From Amaricoccus sp. (GTDB lineage Bacteria > Pseudomonadota > Alphaproteobacteria > Rhodobacterales > Rhodobacteraceae): a stretch of 64,000 nt of DNA. The stretch spans positions 18,934-82,933 of the forward strand of contig NZ_JAGOMQ010000017.1 of NCBI RefSeq assembly GCF_017993425.1, given 5' to 3'. Of the stretch, positions 9,734 through 16,973 are shown one piece after another. Within the stretch, counting starts at the first letter, position 1. Each line of letters begins with the position of its first letter. Below the pieces are notes generated by a model. That model saw only the letters and a program-made list of their open reading frames with translations. It ran no database searches and was not told the DNA's origin. Position numbers and translations under genes: made by a program.

Positions 9734-9780
9734 GTCCCACGGTGGGACATGGTCAAGTCTTTGAAACTAATCACGAATAA
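9734..9780 (+). repeat. Short repeat element II, copy A
   Basis: The palindrome GTCCCAC-G-GTGGGAC (9734-9748) is followed by TCAAGTCTTTGAAAC (9753-9767), with AAG starting 14 nt from the palindrome centre, and then an AT-rich tail ending near ACGAATAAAA. The tail matches copy B (41785 onward) at about 20 of 25 positions. Its palindrome closely resembles that of copy D (25446-25466). It sits between convergent hisN and the hydrolase gene. Confidence 0.7.
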
Positions 9781-9996
9781 AAAGTTGGTAATTTTGTTGC
9801 GCGGAAGAGCCGCCTGCGGTGGCGTCGTCCCGGCGCCAGCTTCGCGGACGATCGCGGCGGACGGCCGGGCGGGATGGCTTCGGAGGCGCCCTCGTTCCGG
9901 ACAGTTCCTCGGCAGTTTCGGCGCTCCTCGATATCGGGGCGGCGGCACGGATGCGGCGGCGTCCCGCATCGGGAGAGGCGATCCGGCGGTGGGAGA

Positions 9997-10947
9997 TCAG
10001 CCGGTGCGGCGGGCGGCGGGGGTGGGGAGGAAGGCGTCGATCTCGTCCCAGACGGCGGCCAGGATCTCGGGGCGCTCCATGAAGATCTCGTGGCGGGCGC
10101 CGTCGAGCTCGACGAGGCGGCCGGCGCGCATGGCGCGCATCTGGGTGCGGATGACGCTCGCCGAGACCACGCGCTCCTCGGAGCCGAGGAAGGTGAGGAC
10201 CGGCAGGCTCGGCAGCGGCGCGACGTAGAGGCGGGCCATCTCCTCGAGCGCGGCGCGGGTCCATTGCACGTTGGGGCCGCCGAGCGACAGCTCGGGATGG
10301 GCGGTGATCTGGGCGACGCACCAGGCGAAATGCTCGGGATCGGAGGTGAGCGCGTTGGCCTCGAAGGCGACGGAGAGCGCGGTCGGGCGCGGGCTCGCCC
10401 CGGGCGTCAGGCGCAGGCCGAGGCCGAAGGCGCTGGCGAGCCGGGTCATCTTGGCGGTCAGCTCGCGGGTCGCGGCGCGCATCTGCAGGTGCCACATCGG
10501 CGCGGAGAAGATCGCGGTGGCGAACTCGGAGCGCTCGAGCAGGGTGCGCAGGCCGATGCAGGCGCCCATGGAATGCGCGATCATGTGCCGGGGCCCGGGG
10601 AGCGCGGCGACCTCCGGGTGGGCGAGGAGCGCTTCGACGTCGTCCTGGTAGCGGCGGAAATCCTCGACATGGCCGAGATGCGGCGTGAGCGGGTGGCGCT
10701 GCGAGAGGCCCTGCCCGCGCCAGTCGATCACCGCGACGGAGAGGCCGCGCTCGACGAGCCGGCCTGCGACGCGGCCGTACTTCTCGACGAACTCGGTGCG
10801 GCCGGGAAAGACGACGGCCGTGCCGGCCTCGCCGCCAGGCCAGACGGCGGCGCGGAGCCGCGTCCCGTCGGCTGCATTCATCCAGAACGCCCGCGCGCCT
10901 TCCGGCGCGTCGGCGACATCGGAATAGAACGGCGCGGGCTCGCTCAT
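9997..10947 (-). CDS. Alpha/beta hydrolase, lysophospholipase (PldB) like
   Basis: A 316-residue serine hydrolase of the alpha/beta fold. The early motif VVFPGRTEFVEKYGRV resembles lysophospholipase L2. The nucleophile elbow is AHSMGACIG (Ser in GHSxG-like context). An acidic residue lies near VLTFLGSEERVV and the likely catalytic His in DGARHEIFMERPEI. The predicted substrates are lysophospholipids or monoacylglycerols. The ATG at 10947 overlaps the stop of the upstream SCP2 gene by four bases, so the two are probably co-translated. No signal peptide is seen. Confidence 0.85.
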   Translation of the reverse strand: MSEPAPFYSDVADAPEGARAFWMNAADGTRLRAAVWPGGEAGTAVVFPGRTEFVEKYGRVAGRLVERGLSVAVIDWRGQGLSQRHPLTPHLGHVEDFRRYQDDVEALLAHPEVAALPGPRHMIAHSMGACIGLRTLLERSEFATAIFSAPMWHLQMRAATRELTAKMTRLASAFGLGLRLTPGASPRPTALSVAFEANALTSDPEHFAWCVAQITAHPELSLGGPNVQWTRAALEEMARLYVAPLPSLPVLTFLGSEERVVSASVIRTQMRAMRAGRLVELDGARHEIFMERPEILAAVWDEIDAFLPTPAARRTG

Positions 10948-11234
10948 GCCAGGATGCTGCCGAGCCTCATCGCCAGCCCCATGTCGCCGTCGACCTTGAG
11001 GCGGCCGCTCATGAAGGCGGCGGTGGGGTCGAGCTCGCCGTCGAGGAGCGCGCGGAAGGTGTCGACGTCGGCGGTCAGCGTGCAGTCGGCCTCCTCGTCG
11101 CCGGCGCGGGCGCCGTCGGCGTCGAGGATCAGCGCGCCCTCGTCCTCGAAGACGAACTTGACGGAGCCGTCGAGGCCCTCGCCGCCGAGCTTCGCGTTCA
11201 GCGCCGCGACCGCGCCCTCGATGACATCGCTCAT
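10944..11234 (-). CDS. SCP2 sterol-binding domain protein
   Basis: A 96-residue single-domain protein of the sterol carrier protein 2 fold, which binds lipids or fatty acyl groups in a hydrophobic tunnel. The pattern VKFVFEDEGALILDAD, then DCTLTADVDTFRALLDGELDPTAAFMSGRLKVDGDMGLAMRLGS is diagnostic. It is coupled by a four-base overlap to the downstream lysophospholipase-like gene. The pairing suggests that the carrier and the hydrolase act on the same kind of lipid, which is an inference. Confidence 0.9.
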   Translation of the reverse strand: MSDVIEGAVAALNAKLGGEGLDGSVKFVFEDEGALILDADGARAGDEEADCTLTADVDTFRALLDGELDPTAAFMSGRLKVDGDMGLAMRLGSILA

Positions 11235-11300
11235 GGCTTTTCTCCGCTTGGCGGGGCGCAGCCCCTCGCATTTCTCCGGGCGATGCCTAATCTAGTCGGC

Positions 11301-11894
11301 ATGCGCGGGTTAAAAAAGCGGTCCCGGTCCATTCCGGCCAGTCTGGTCGCGGCCTTTCTCGCGGGCGCCCTCGCCGCGCCGCCGGCCGCCCTCGCCCAGT
11401 CGCAGGCGGCCGAGCGGGCCGAGAAGCTCGACGTGCTCCTCGCCGAGCTGGCCGAGCCGGGCCGCGAGGACTGGTCGAGCATCGAGACCGAGATCCAGCG
11501 GCTGTGGTCGCAATCGGGCTCGCCGGCGATGGACCTGCTGCTCCGCCGCGGCGAGGAGGCGATGCAGGCCGAGGACTACGGCGCCGCGGTCGAGCATTTC
11601 AGCGCGCTGATCGACCACGCGCCGAGCTTCGCCGAGGCCTGGAACGCGCGGGCGACGGCGTTCTTCTACATGGACGAGTATTCGCTGTCGCTCGCCGACA
11701 TCGAGCGGACGTTGGCGCTCAACCCGCGGCATTTCGGGGCCCTGGAAGGGCTCGCCGCCATCTTCGAGGCGATGGAGCAGCCGGAGCTCGCGCTCGACGC
11801 GACGCGCGCCGCCCTTGCCATCAACCCCAACCGTCCGAGTTTGCAGGAGACGCGGAAGCGTCTCGAGCGCGAGACGGGCGCGACCGAGCTCTAG
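11301..11894 (+). CDS. Secreted tetratricopeptide-repeat protein
   Basis: A 197-residue exported protein with a basic N-terminus, a hydrophobic segment (SLVAAFLAGALAAPPAALA) and a signal peptidase site near ALAQ. About three TPR motifs follow, for example MQAEDYGAAVEHFSALIDHAP, AEAWNARATAFFYMDEYSLSLADIERTLALNP and HFGALEGLAAIFEAMEQPELALDATRAALAINP. These suggest a periplasmic protein-protein interaction role. I chose the ATG at 11301 because it gives an ideal signal peptide; the ATG at 11283 would add six residues and is equally possible. The stop codon lies inside a large inverted repeat. Confidence 0.85.
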   Translation: MRGLKKRSRSIPASLVAAFLAGALAAPPAALAQSQAAERAEKLDVLLAELAEPGREDWSSIETEIQRLWSQSGSPAMDLLLRRGEEAMQAEDYGAAVEHFSALIDHAPSFAEAWNARATAFFYMDEYSLSLADIERTLALNPRHFGALEGLAAIFEAMEQPELALDATRAALAINPNRPSLQETRKRLERETGATEL

Positions 11895-11934
11895 AGCGGA
11901 CGGCCCCGGCGCACCCGGGCCGTCCGCTCTAGAG
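11889..11934. terminator. 18-bp perfect inverted repeat over a stop codon
   Basis: The arm CTCTAGAGCGGACGGCCC (11889-11906) is perfectly complementary to 11917-11934, with a 10-nt loop. The stop codon TAG of the TPR gene lies in the left arm, and each arm ends in CTCTAGAG, itself a palindrome. No T-tract follows. It is probably an mRNA end or stability hairpin. Confidence 0.55.
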
Positions 11935-11940
11935 TCTTGA

Positions 11941-11979
11941 ATTGCGCAATGTCTTAATCACCGGACGATTCCGTCCGGT
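11941..11979 (-). repeat. Short repeat element II, copy F
   Basis: Read on the minus strand: ACCGGACG, loop GAAT, CGTCCGGT (11960-11979), then GATT-AAG-ACA-TTG with AAG starting 14.5 nt from the palindrome centre. The following bases form ATTGCGCAAT (11941-11950), another perfect palindrome. The flank GATTAAG is shared with copy D at 25441. It lies 40 nt upstream of the helicase ATG and may also act as a control site there. Confidence 0.5.
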
Positions 11980-12019
11980 TGGACATTGCTCCAGGCCCGC
12001 CGGTTCGAGAGGAAGACGA

Positions 12020-15000
12020 ATGCTGGACACGCCCGCCCGGGTCACGGCGATGCTCGGGCCGACCAACACCGGCAAGACGCATTACGCGATCGAGCGGATG
12101 CTGGCGCATCGCACCGGCGTCATCGGCCTGCCGCTGCGGCTGCTCGCGCGCGAGGTCTACGACCGGCTGGTCGAGCTGCGCGGGCCGTCGGTGGTGGCGC
12201 TCGTCACCGGCGAGGAGCGCATCGTGCCGGCGCGGGCGGCCTACTGGGTCTGCACCGTCGAGGCGATGCCGGTGGACATCCTGCCGGAGTTCCTCGCGGT
12301 GGACGAGATCCAGCTCTGCGGCGACCCGGACAGGGGGCATGTGTTCACCGACCGGCTGCTGAACGCGCGGGGACTGTCGGAGACGCTGTTCCTCGGGTCG
12401 GACACGATGCGCGGCCGGATCGGCAGCCTCGCGCCGGGGGCGCAGTTCCTGCGGCGCGAGCGGTTCTCGAAGCTGAGCTGGACAGGCCCGCGCAAGCTCA
12501 GCCGGATGCCGCCGCGGAGCGCGGTGGTCGGGTTCTCGGCCGAGGACGTCTATGCGATCGCCGAGCTGATCCGGCGGCAGAAGGGCGGCGCGGCGGTGGT
12601 GATGGGGGCGCTCAGCCCGCGGACGCGCAACGCGCAGGTGGCGCTCTACCAGAACGGCGACGTCGACCATCTGGTGGCGACGGACGCCATCGGGATGGGG
12701 CTCAACCTCGACATCGCCCATGTCGCCTTCGCCGGGACGGTGAAGTTCGACGGGCGGCGGCACCGGGCGCTGGCGCCGGCCGAGCTGGCGCAGATCGCCG
12801 GGCGGGCGGGGCGCTACACCGCGGACGGGACCTTCGGGGTGACCGGCGAGGCGGAGCCGCTCGACCCGGAGGTGGTGGAGGCGATCGAGAGCCACCGCTT
12901 CCCGCCGCTCCGGCGGTTGCAGTGGCGGAGCTCGCGGCTCGACTTCGGCTCGACGGAGGCGCTGGTGGCGAGCCTCGAGGCGCCCTCGGAGCATCCCGAC
13001 CTCGCGCGGGCGCGCGAAGCGGACGACGTGGCGACGCTGAAGGCGCTGATGGAGGTGGGCGACGTCGCCGGCAAGGTGCGCGACGCCCGCGACGTGCGGC
13101 TGCTCTGGGACGTGTGCCAGCTGCCGGACTTCCGCAAGGTGTCGGCGTCGGAGCATGCGCGGCTCTGCGCGCGGCTGCACGGGTTCCTGCACGGCGGCGG
13201 GCGGGTTCCGACGGACTGGCTCGCCGGGCAGATCACCCGCATCGACCGGACCGAGGGCGACATCGACGCGCTGTCGAAGCGACTGGCCTTCATCCGCACC
13301 TGGACCTATGTGGCGCAGCGCCGCGGCTGGGTGGACGACGCGGACCATTGGCGGGGGGAGACCCGTGCGGTAGAAGACCGCCTGTCCGACGCGCTGCATG
13401 CGCGGTTGACGCAGCGGTTCGTGGACAGGCGCACGTCGGTGCTGATGCGCCGGCTGAAGCAGAGGGAGACGCTGGTGGCGAAGGTGTCCGACAACGGCGA
13501 GGTCACGATCGACGACCAGTTCATCGGTCGTCTCGACGGCTTCCGGTTCCGGCTGGATCCCGCGGCCGACCCCGACGCGGCGAAGACGTTGCGGGCGGCC
13601 GGGGTGGCGGCGCTGGCGCCGGCGCTGTCGCTGCGGGCGGACCGGTTCTATAACGCCCCCGATCCCGAGATCGACGTGACCGAGCAGGGCGGGCTGATGT
13701 GGGGCGAGCATGCCGTGGGGCGGCTCGTGGCGGGCGCGGATGCGCTGTCGCCGCAGGTGACGCCCTTCGTCGACGAGGACGCGGCTCCGGAGATCGCCGA
13801 GAAGGTGCGGCGGCGGCTCGGGCACTGGATCGACCGCAAGGTGGCCGCGCTCTTTGCGCCGCTGATCGCGATGCGCGACGACGAGGCGCTGACCGGGATG
13901 GCGCGGGGGATCGCGTTCCGGCTGGTCGAGGGGATGGGCGTGCTGCCGCGGCCGGCGGTGGCCGACGACGTGAAGGCGCTCGACCAGGACGGGCGGTCGA
14001 GCCTGAGGAAGCACGGGGTGCGGTTCGGGCAGCACACGCTCTTCCAGCCGCTGATGCTGAAGCCGGCGCCGACGCGGCTGAGGCTGGTGCTCTGGGGGTT
14101 GAAGGAGGGCTTGGACGAGATCCCGTCGCCGCCGCCGCCGGGGCTCGTCACGGTTCCGGCGCTGCCGGGGGCGCCGGCGGGGTATTATCCGCTGGCGGGG
14201 TATCGGCTGGCCGGCGACCGGGCGGTCCGCATCGACATGCTGGAGCGGCTGGCAGACCTGATCCGGGCCTTCGACCCACGGGCCGGGTTCGAGGCGACGC
14301 CGGAGATGCTGTCGATCACCGGGCTCGGGCTCGACCAGTTCGCGAAGCTGATGCAGGGGCTGGGCTACGTGGCGACCCCGGGCGTGCGGCCGAAGCGCCG
14401 CCCTGCGCCCGAGGCGGCCGTGCCGCCTGACGCGGCGGCCGATGCGGGCGCGGCGGCGGAGCCGGCCTCCGGGCCGGTGGTGGAGGCGGAGGCCGCGGGA
14501 GCGGCCGGGCCGGCTGAGGCCGAGGCGGCGGCGGCTGAGTCGGTGGCCGAGGAGCCCGAAGAGGCGGCGGTCGAGGCTGCGGAAGCAGTGGAGCCCGAGG
14601 CGGCGGCGGGCGAGGTCGCGGGCGACGTGCCGGCGGTCGAGGTTGATGCCGAGGAGGCCGAGGCGGTGGTCCCGGAGGGGCAGGCCGCGGTCGGGGCTGG
14701 AGAGGGCGACGTGGCGGTCGAGGCTGCGGAAACGGTGGAGCCCGAGGAAGCGGCGGAGGTCGCGGGCGACGTGCCGGCGGTCGAGGTTGCTGCCGAGGAG
14801 GCCGGGGCGGCGGTCCCGGAGGGGCCGGCGGCGGGCGAGGGCGCGGAGGCGGCGCCGGCGGCGGTCGGGGCCGGAGAGGGCGACGCGGCGGGCGAGGGCG
14901 GGGAGACGGAGGCGTTCTACACCTTCGTGCGGGCGCCGCGGCGGCGGCCGGAGCGGCCGCATGGCGGCGAGCGGCGCGGCGGCGGCGAGGGGCAGAAGGC

Positions 15001-15238
15001 GCGCGACGGCGAGGGGCCGCGCGGGCCGAAGCGGCGCGAGGGCGAGCGCAACGCGCGGCCGCCGCGGCGCGACGAGGAGGAGCGCAAGAAGCGCGGCGGC
15101 AAGGGCCGCCCCGACGAGGGCGGCGAGCGCGAGCGGGGGCCGAAGCCCGCCGCGGCGGCGCGCCCGCCCAGGCCGGAGAAGCCGATCGACCCGGACAACC
15201 CCTTCGCCGCGCTGATGGCGCTGAAGCTCCGGGGCTGA
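12020..15238 (+). CDS. SUV3-like ATP-dependent RNA helicase with acidic Ala/Glu-rich tail
   Basis: A superfamily 2 helicase of 1072 residues, related to mitochondrial SUV3 and likely to unwind RNA during turnover. Motif I is GPTNTGKTH (Lys19), motif II is DEIQ (95-98), and the C-terminal RecA-like domain has ATDAIGMGLNLDIAHVAFAG and QIAGRAGRY. A SUV3-type helical domain follows. From about residue 790 the sequence is low complexity: an Ala/Glu/Val-rich stretch with an imperfect duplication of about 48 residues (DNA period near 145 nt, 14568-14860), then an Arg/Gly/Glu-rich tail ending in DNPFAALMALKLRG. Some database entries name this family a disulfide oxidoreductase, which the motifs do not support. 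An S4 RNA-binding gene follows after 9 nt. Confidence 0.9.
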   Translation: MLDTPARVTAMLGPTNTGKTHYAIERMLAHRTGVIGLPLRLLAREVYDRLVELRGPSVVALVTGEERIVPARAAYWVCTVEAMPVDILPEFLAVDEIQLCGDPDRGHVFTDRLLNARGLSETLFLGSDTMRGRIGSLAPGAQFLRRERFSKLSWTGPRKLSRMPPRSAVVGFSAEDVYAIAELIRRQKGGAAVVMGALSPRTRNAQVALYQNGDVDHLVATDAIGMGLNLDIAHVAFAGTVKFDGRRHRALAPAELAQIAGRAGRYTADGTFGVTGEAEPLDPEVVEAIESHRFPPLRRLQWRSSRLDFGSTEALVASLEAPSEHPDLARAREADDVATLKALMEVGDVAGKVRDARDVRLLWDVCQLPDFRKVSASEHARLCARLHGFLHGGGRVPTDWLAGQITRIDRTEGDIDALSKRLAFIRTWTYVAQRRGWVDDADHWRGETRAVEDRLSDALHARLTQRFVDRRTSVLMRRLKQRETLVAKVSDNGEVTIDDQFIGRLDGFRFRLDPAADPDAAKTLRAAGVAALAPALSLRADRFYNAPDPEIDVTEQGGLMWGEHAVGRLVAGADALSPQVTPFVDEDAAPEIAEKVRRRLGHWIDRKVAALFAPLIAMRDDEALTGMARGIAFRLVEGMGVLPRPAVADDVKALDQDGRSSLRKHGVRFGQHTLFQPLMLKPAPTRLRLVLWGLKEGLDEIPSPPPPGLVTVPALPGAPAGYYPLAGYRLAGDRAVRIDMLERLADLIRAFDPRAGFEATPEMLSITGLGLDQFAKLMQGLGYVATPGVRPKRRPAPEAAVPPDAAADAGAAAEPASGPVVEAEAAGAAGPAEAEAAAAESVAEEPEEAAVEAAEAVEPEAAAGEVAGDVPAVEVDAEEAEAVVPEGQAAVGAGEGDVAVEAAETVEPEEAAEVAGDVPAVEVAAEEAGAAVPEGPAAGEGAEAAPAAVGAGEGDAAGEGGETEAFYTFVRAPRRRPERPHGGERRGGGEGQKARDGEGPRGPKRREGERNARPPRRDEEERKKRGGKGRPDEGGERERGPKPAAAARPPRPEKPIDPDNPFAALMALKLRG

Positions 15239-15247
15239 CCGGGCGGC

Positions 15248-15544
15248 ATGCAGCCGGGGCCGTCGATCCGCCTCGACACGTGGCTGTTCCAGGCGCGGTT
15301 CTGCAAGACGCGCGGCGTGGCGGCGCGGCTCGTCGCCGGCGGGGCGGTGCGGGTCAATGGCGCGCGGGTGCTGAAGCCTGCCCACCCGGTCCGCGTCGGC
15401 GACGGGCTGAGCTTTCCCCAGGGCGACGCGGTGCGCGTGCTGCGGGTGCGAGGGCTCGGGACGCGACGGGGACCGGCCGAGGAGGCGCGGCTTCTCTACG
15501 ACGAGGTCGGCTCCGCGTCAAAAGGCGCCGCGCCGGGGCCTTGA
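15248..15544 (+). CDS. S4 domain RNA-binding protein (Hsp15-like)
   Basis: A 98-residue protein with an S4 domain: SIRLDTWLFQARFCKTRGVAARLVAGGAVRVNGARV (about residues 5-41), then a strand pair PAHPVRVGDGLSFPQGDAVRVLRV. The family includes HslR/Hsp15, which binds 50S subunits carrying stalled nascent chains. Its position 9 nt after the SUV3-like helicase gene suggests that both act on RNA or ribosomes from one transcript. HslR identity rests on the domain only. Confidence 0.85.
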   Translation: MQPGPSIRLDTWLFQARFCKTRGVAARLVAGGAVRVNGARVLKPAHPVRVGDGLSFPQGDAVRVLRVRGLGTRRGPAEEARLLYDEVGSASKGAAPGP

Positions 15545-15625
15545 ACCCGCCCGGCGGGCTGATACATAGCCCCCGTGAAGCGTGACAGGCTTCGCGGTAC
15601 CGAGAACACGTTCGGGGGTCGCGCG

Positions 15626-15964
15626 ATGACCTATGTCGTCACCGAGAACTGCATCGCCTGCAAGTATACCGACTGCGTCGAGGTGTGCCCGGTCGACTGC
15701 TTCTACGAGGGCGAGAACATGCTCGTCATCCACCCGGACGAATGCATCGATTGCGGCGTGTGCGAGCCGGAATGCCCGGCGGACGCCATCCGGCCGGACA
15801 CCGAGCCCGACATGGAGAAATGGGTCGAGTTCAACCGGAAGTATTCCGAGATGTGGCCGGTTCTTGCCAGCCGCCGCGACCCGCTTCCCGAGGCCACGGA
15901 GCGCGACGGCGAGGGCGGCAAGCTCGAGAAGTACTTCTCCGAGGCCGCCGGCGAGGGCGGCTGA
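15626..15964 (+). CDS. fdxA: 7Fe ferredoxin FdxA
   Basis: A 112-residue electron carrier with one [3Fe-4S] and one [4Fe-4S] cluster. The N-terminal cluster motifs are [20 protein letters not shown] and the second set [20 protein letters not shown], giving the cysteine pattern of FdxA-type ferredoxins. The C-terminal half ([13 protein letters not shown]) is the usual extension. The ATG at 15626 follows a GGGGGT site. A hairpin after the stop separates it from carD; in Rhodobacterales fdxA and carD are often neighbours. Confidence 0.96.
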   Translation: MTYVVTENCIACKYTDCVEVCPVDCFYEGENMLVIHPDECIDCGVCEPECPADAIRPDTEPDMEKWVEFNRKYSEMWPVLASRRDPLPEATERDGEGGKLEKYFSEAAGEGG

Positions 15965-15975
15965 GGCCGCCGCAG

Positions 15976-15998
15976 GCCCGTCCCCGGCCGGGACGGGC
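15976..15998 (+). terminator. Stem-loop after fdxA
   Basis: GCCCGTCC (15976-15983), a 7-nt loop and the exact complement GGACGGGC (15991-15998) lie 12 nt past the fdxA stop. There is no T-tract. This is probably the fdxA transcript end. Confidence 0.5.
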
Positions 15999-16004
15999 GC
16001 TCGC

Positions 16005-16090
16005 GGAAACGTTTCCCCGCGGGAGCCGGATCCGGTTATTCCTTCCATCCGGCGCATTTTTGTGCTATGCACAAGGTCCACGAATGGACC
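16005..16090 (+). promoter_or_regulatory. carD leader with palindrome and two adjacent hairpins
   Basis: Three symmetric sites precede carD. GGAAACGTTTCC (16005-16016) is a perfect 12-bp palindrome of the kind bound by LacI-family repressors. TTGTGC-TAT-GCACAA (16060-16074) and GGTCCA-CGAA-TGGACC (16075-16090) are abutting hairpins. The carD ATG lies a further 150 nt downstream, so the transcript may have a long structured leader. No clear -35/-10 pair was identified. Confidence 0.35.
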
Positions 16091-16242
16091 GGGGTCTATG
16101 GCCGACTGAGAAAGCTGGCCTGACAACAGAACGCCCAAGCCACGACCGAGTGCGACGCGCCGCCGAGGCGGCCGACCGGTAAGTGCGCAGCAGAGCGTCG
16201 AACGAGCAACCTCGGCGCGGTCAGAAGGAAGCGACGCGCAAT

Positions 16243-16758
16243 ATGAGCAAGGTGAAGAAGCCTTCGGAGTTCCGTCCGAACGATTTCGTCGTCTACCCGG
16301 CGCACGGCGTCGGCCGAATCATCTCGATCGACGAGCAGGACGTCGCCGGCATCCGGCTGGAGATGTTCGTGATCTCGTTCGAGAAGGACAAGATGACCCT
16401 GCGCGTTCCGATCGCCAAGGCCGCTACCGTCGGTATGCGCCCGCTCTCCTCGGCCGACATCGTCGGCAAGGCGATGGAGACGCTGAAGGGCCGCGCCCGG
16501 GTCAAGCGCGCGATGTGGTCGCGCCGGGCGCAGGAATACGAGCAGAAGATCAACTCGGGGGATCTCATCTCGATCGCCGAGGTGGTGCGCGACCTGCACC
16601 GCAACGACGACCAGCGCGAGCAGAGCTATTCCGAGCGGCAGCTCTACGAGGCGGCGCTGGAGCGGCTGACCCGCGAGGTCGCCGCGGTGGACGGCATCGA
16701 GGAGGTCAAGGCGCAGCAGCGCGTCGACGAGGTCCTCGGCGGCCGCGCCGCCGCCTGA
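16243..16758 (+). CDS. carD: CarD family RNA polymerase-binding regulator
   Basis: CarD binds the RNA polymerase beta subunit through an N-terminal RID domain and stabilises open complexes at promoters; in alphaproteobacteria (CdnL) it is needed for normal growth. The 171-residue protein has RPNDFVVYPAHGVGRIISID (about 11-30), KMTLRVPIAKA and a helical C-terminal DNA-binding domain with RRAQEYEQKINSGD and SERQLYEAALERLTREVA. The ATG at 16243 is preceded by AGAAGGA. A strong intrinsic terminator follows. Confidence 0.95.
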   Translation: MSKVKKPSEFRPNDFVVYPAHGVGRIISIDEQDVAGIRLEMFVISFEKDKMTLRVPIAKAATVGMRPLSSADIVGKAMETLKGRARVKRAMWSRRAQEYEQKINSGDLISIAEVVRDLHRNDDQREQSYSERQLYEAALERLTREVAAVDGIEEVKAQQRVDEVLGGRAAA

Positions 16759-16781
16759 TCGTTCCCTGACGACGGAACACG

Positions 16782-16810
16782 ACCGCCGGCCCTCGGGTCG
16801 GCGGTTTTTT
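16782..16810 (+). terminator. Rho-independent terminator of carD
   Basis: ACCGCCG (16782-16788) pairs with CGGCGGT (16799-16805), and six T residues run to 16810. This is the clearest intrinsic terminator in the window. Confidence 0.88.
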
Positions 16811-16973
16811 CATGCCCGCCGCGCGCGGCTCGCGATCTGGAGGGAGACACGCGGATCCCCCGTTGGAATCACACGAAACCGTGATAACGTGGCGACGAAG
16901 TTCGGCTGCTGATTACCTGGCGATCACGTTGCGGGGAACCTGCGCCCGGGACGGGCTATTCGGGGGATGGAGA

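Noticed and set aside
12020..15238. Disulfide oxidoreductase
   Set aside because: Helicase motifs (GPTNTGKT, DEIQ, QIAGRAGR) define the protein, and there is no thioredoxin-like CxxC motif.
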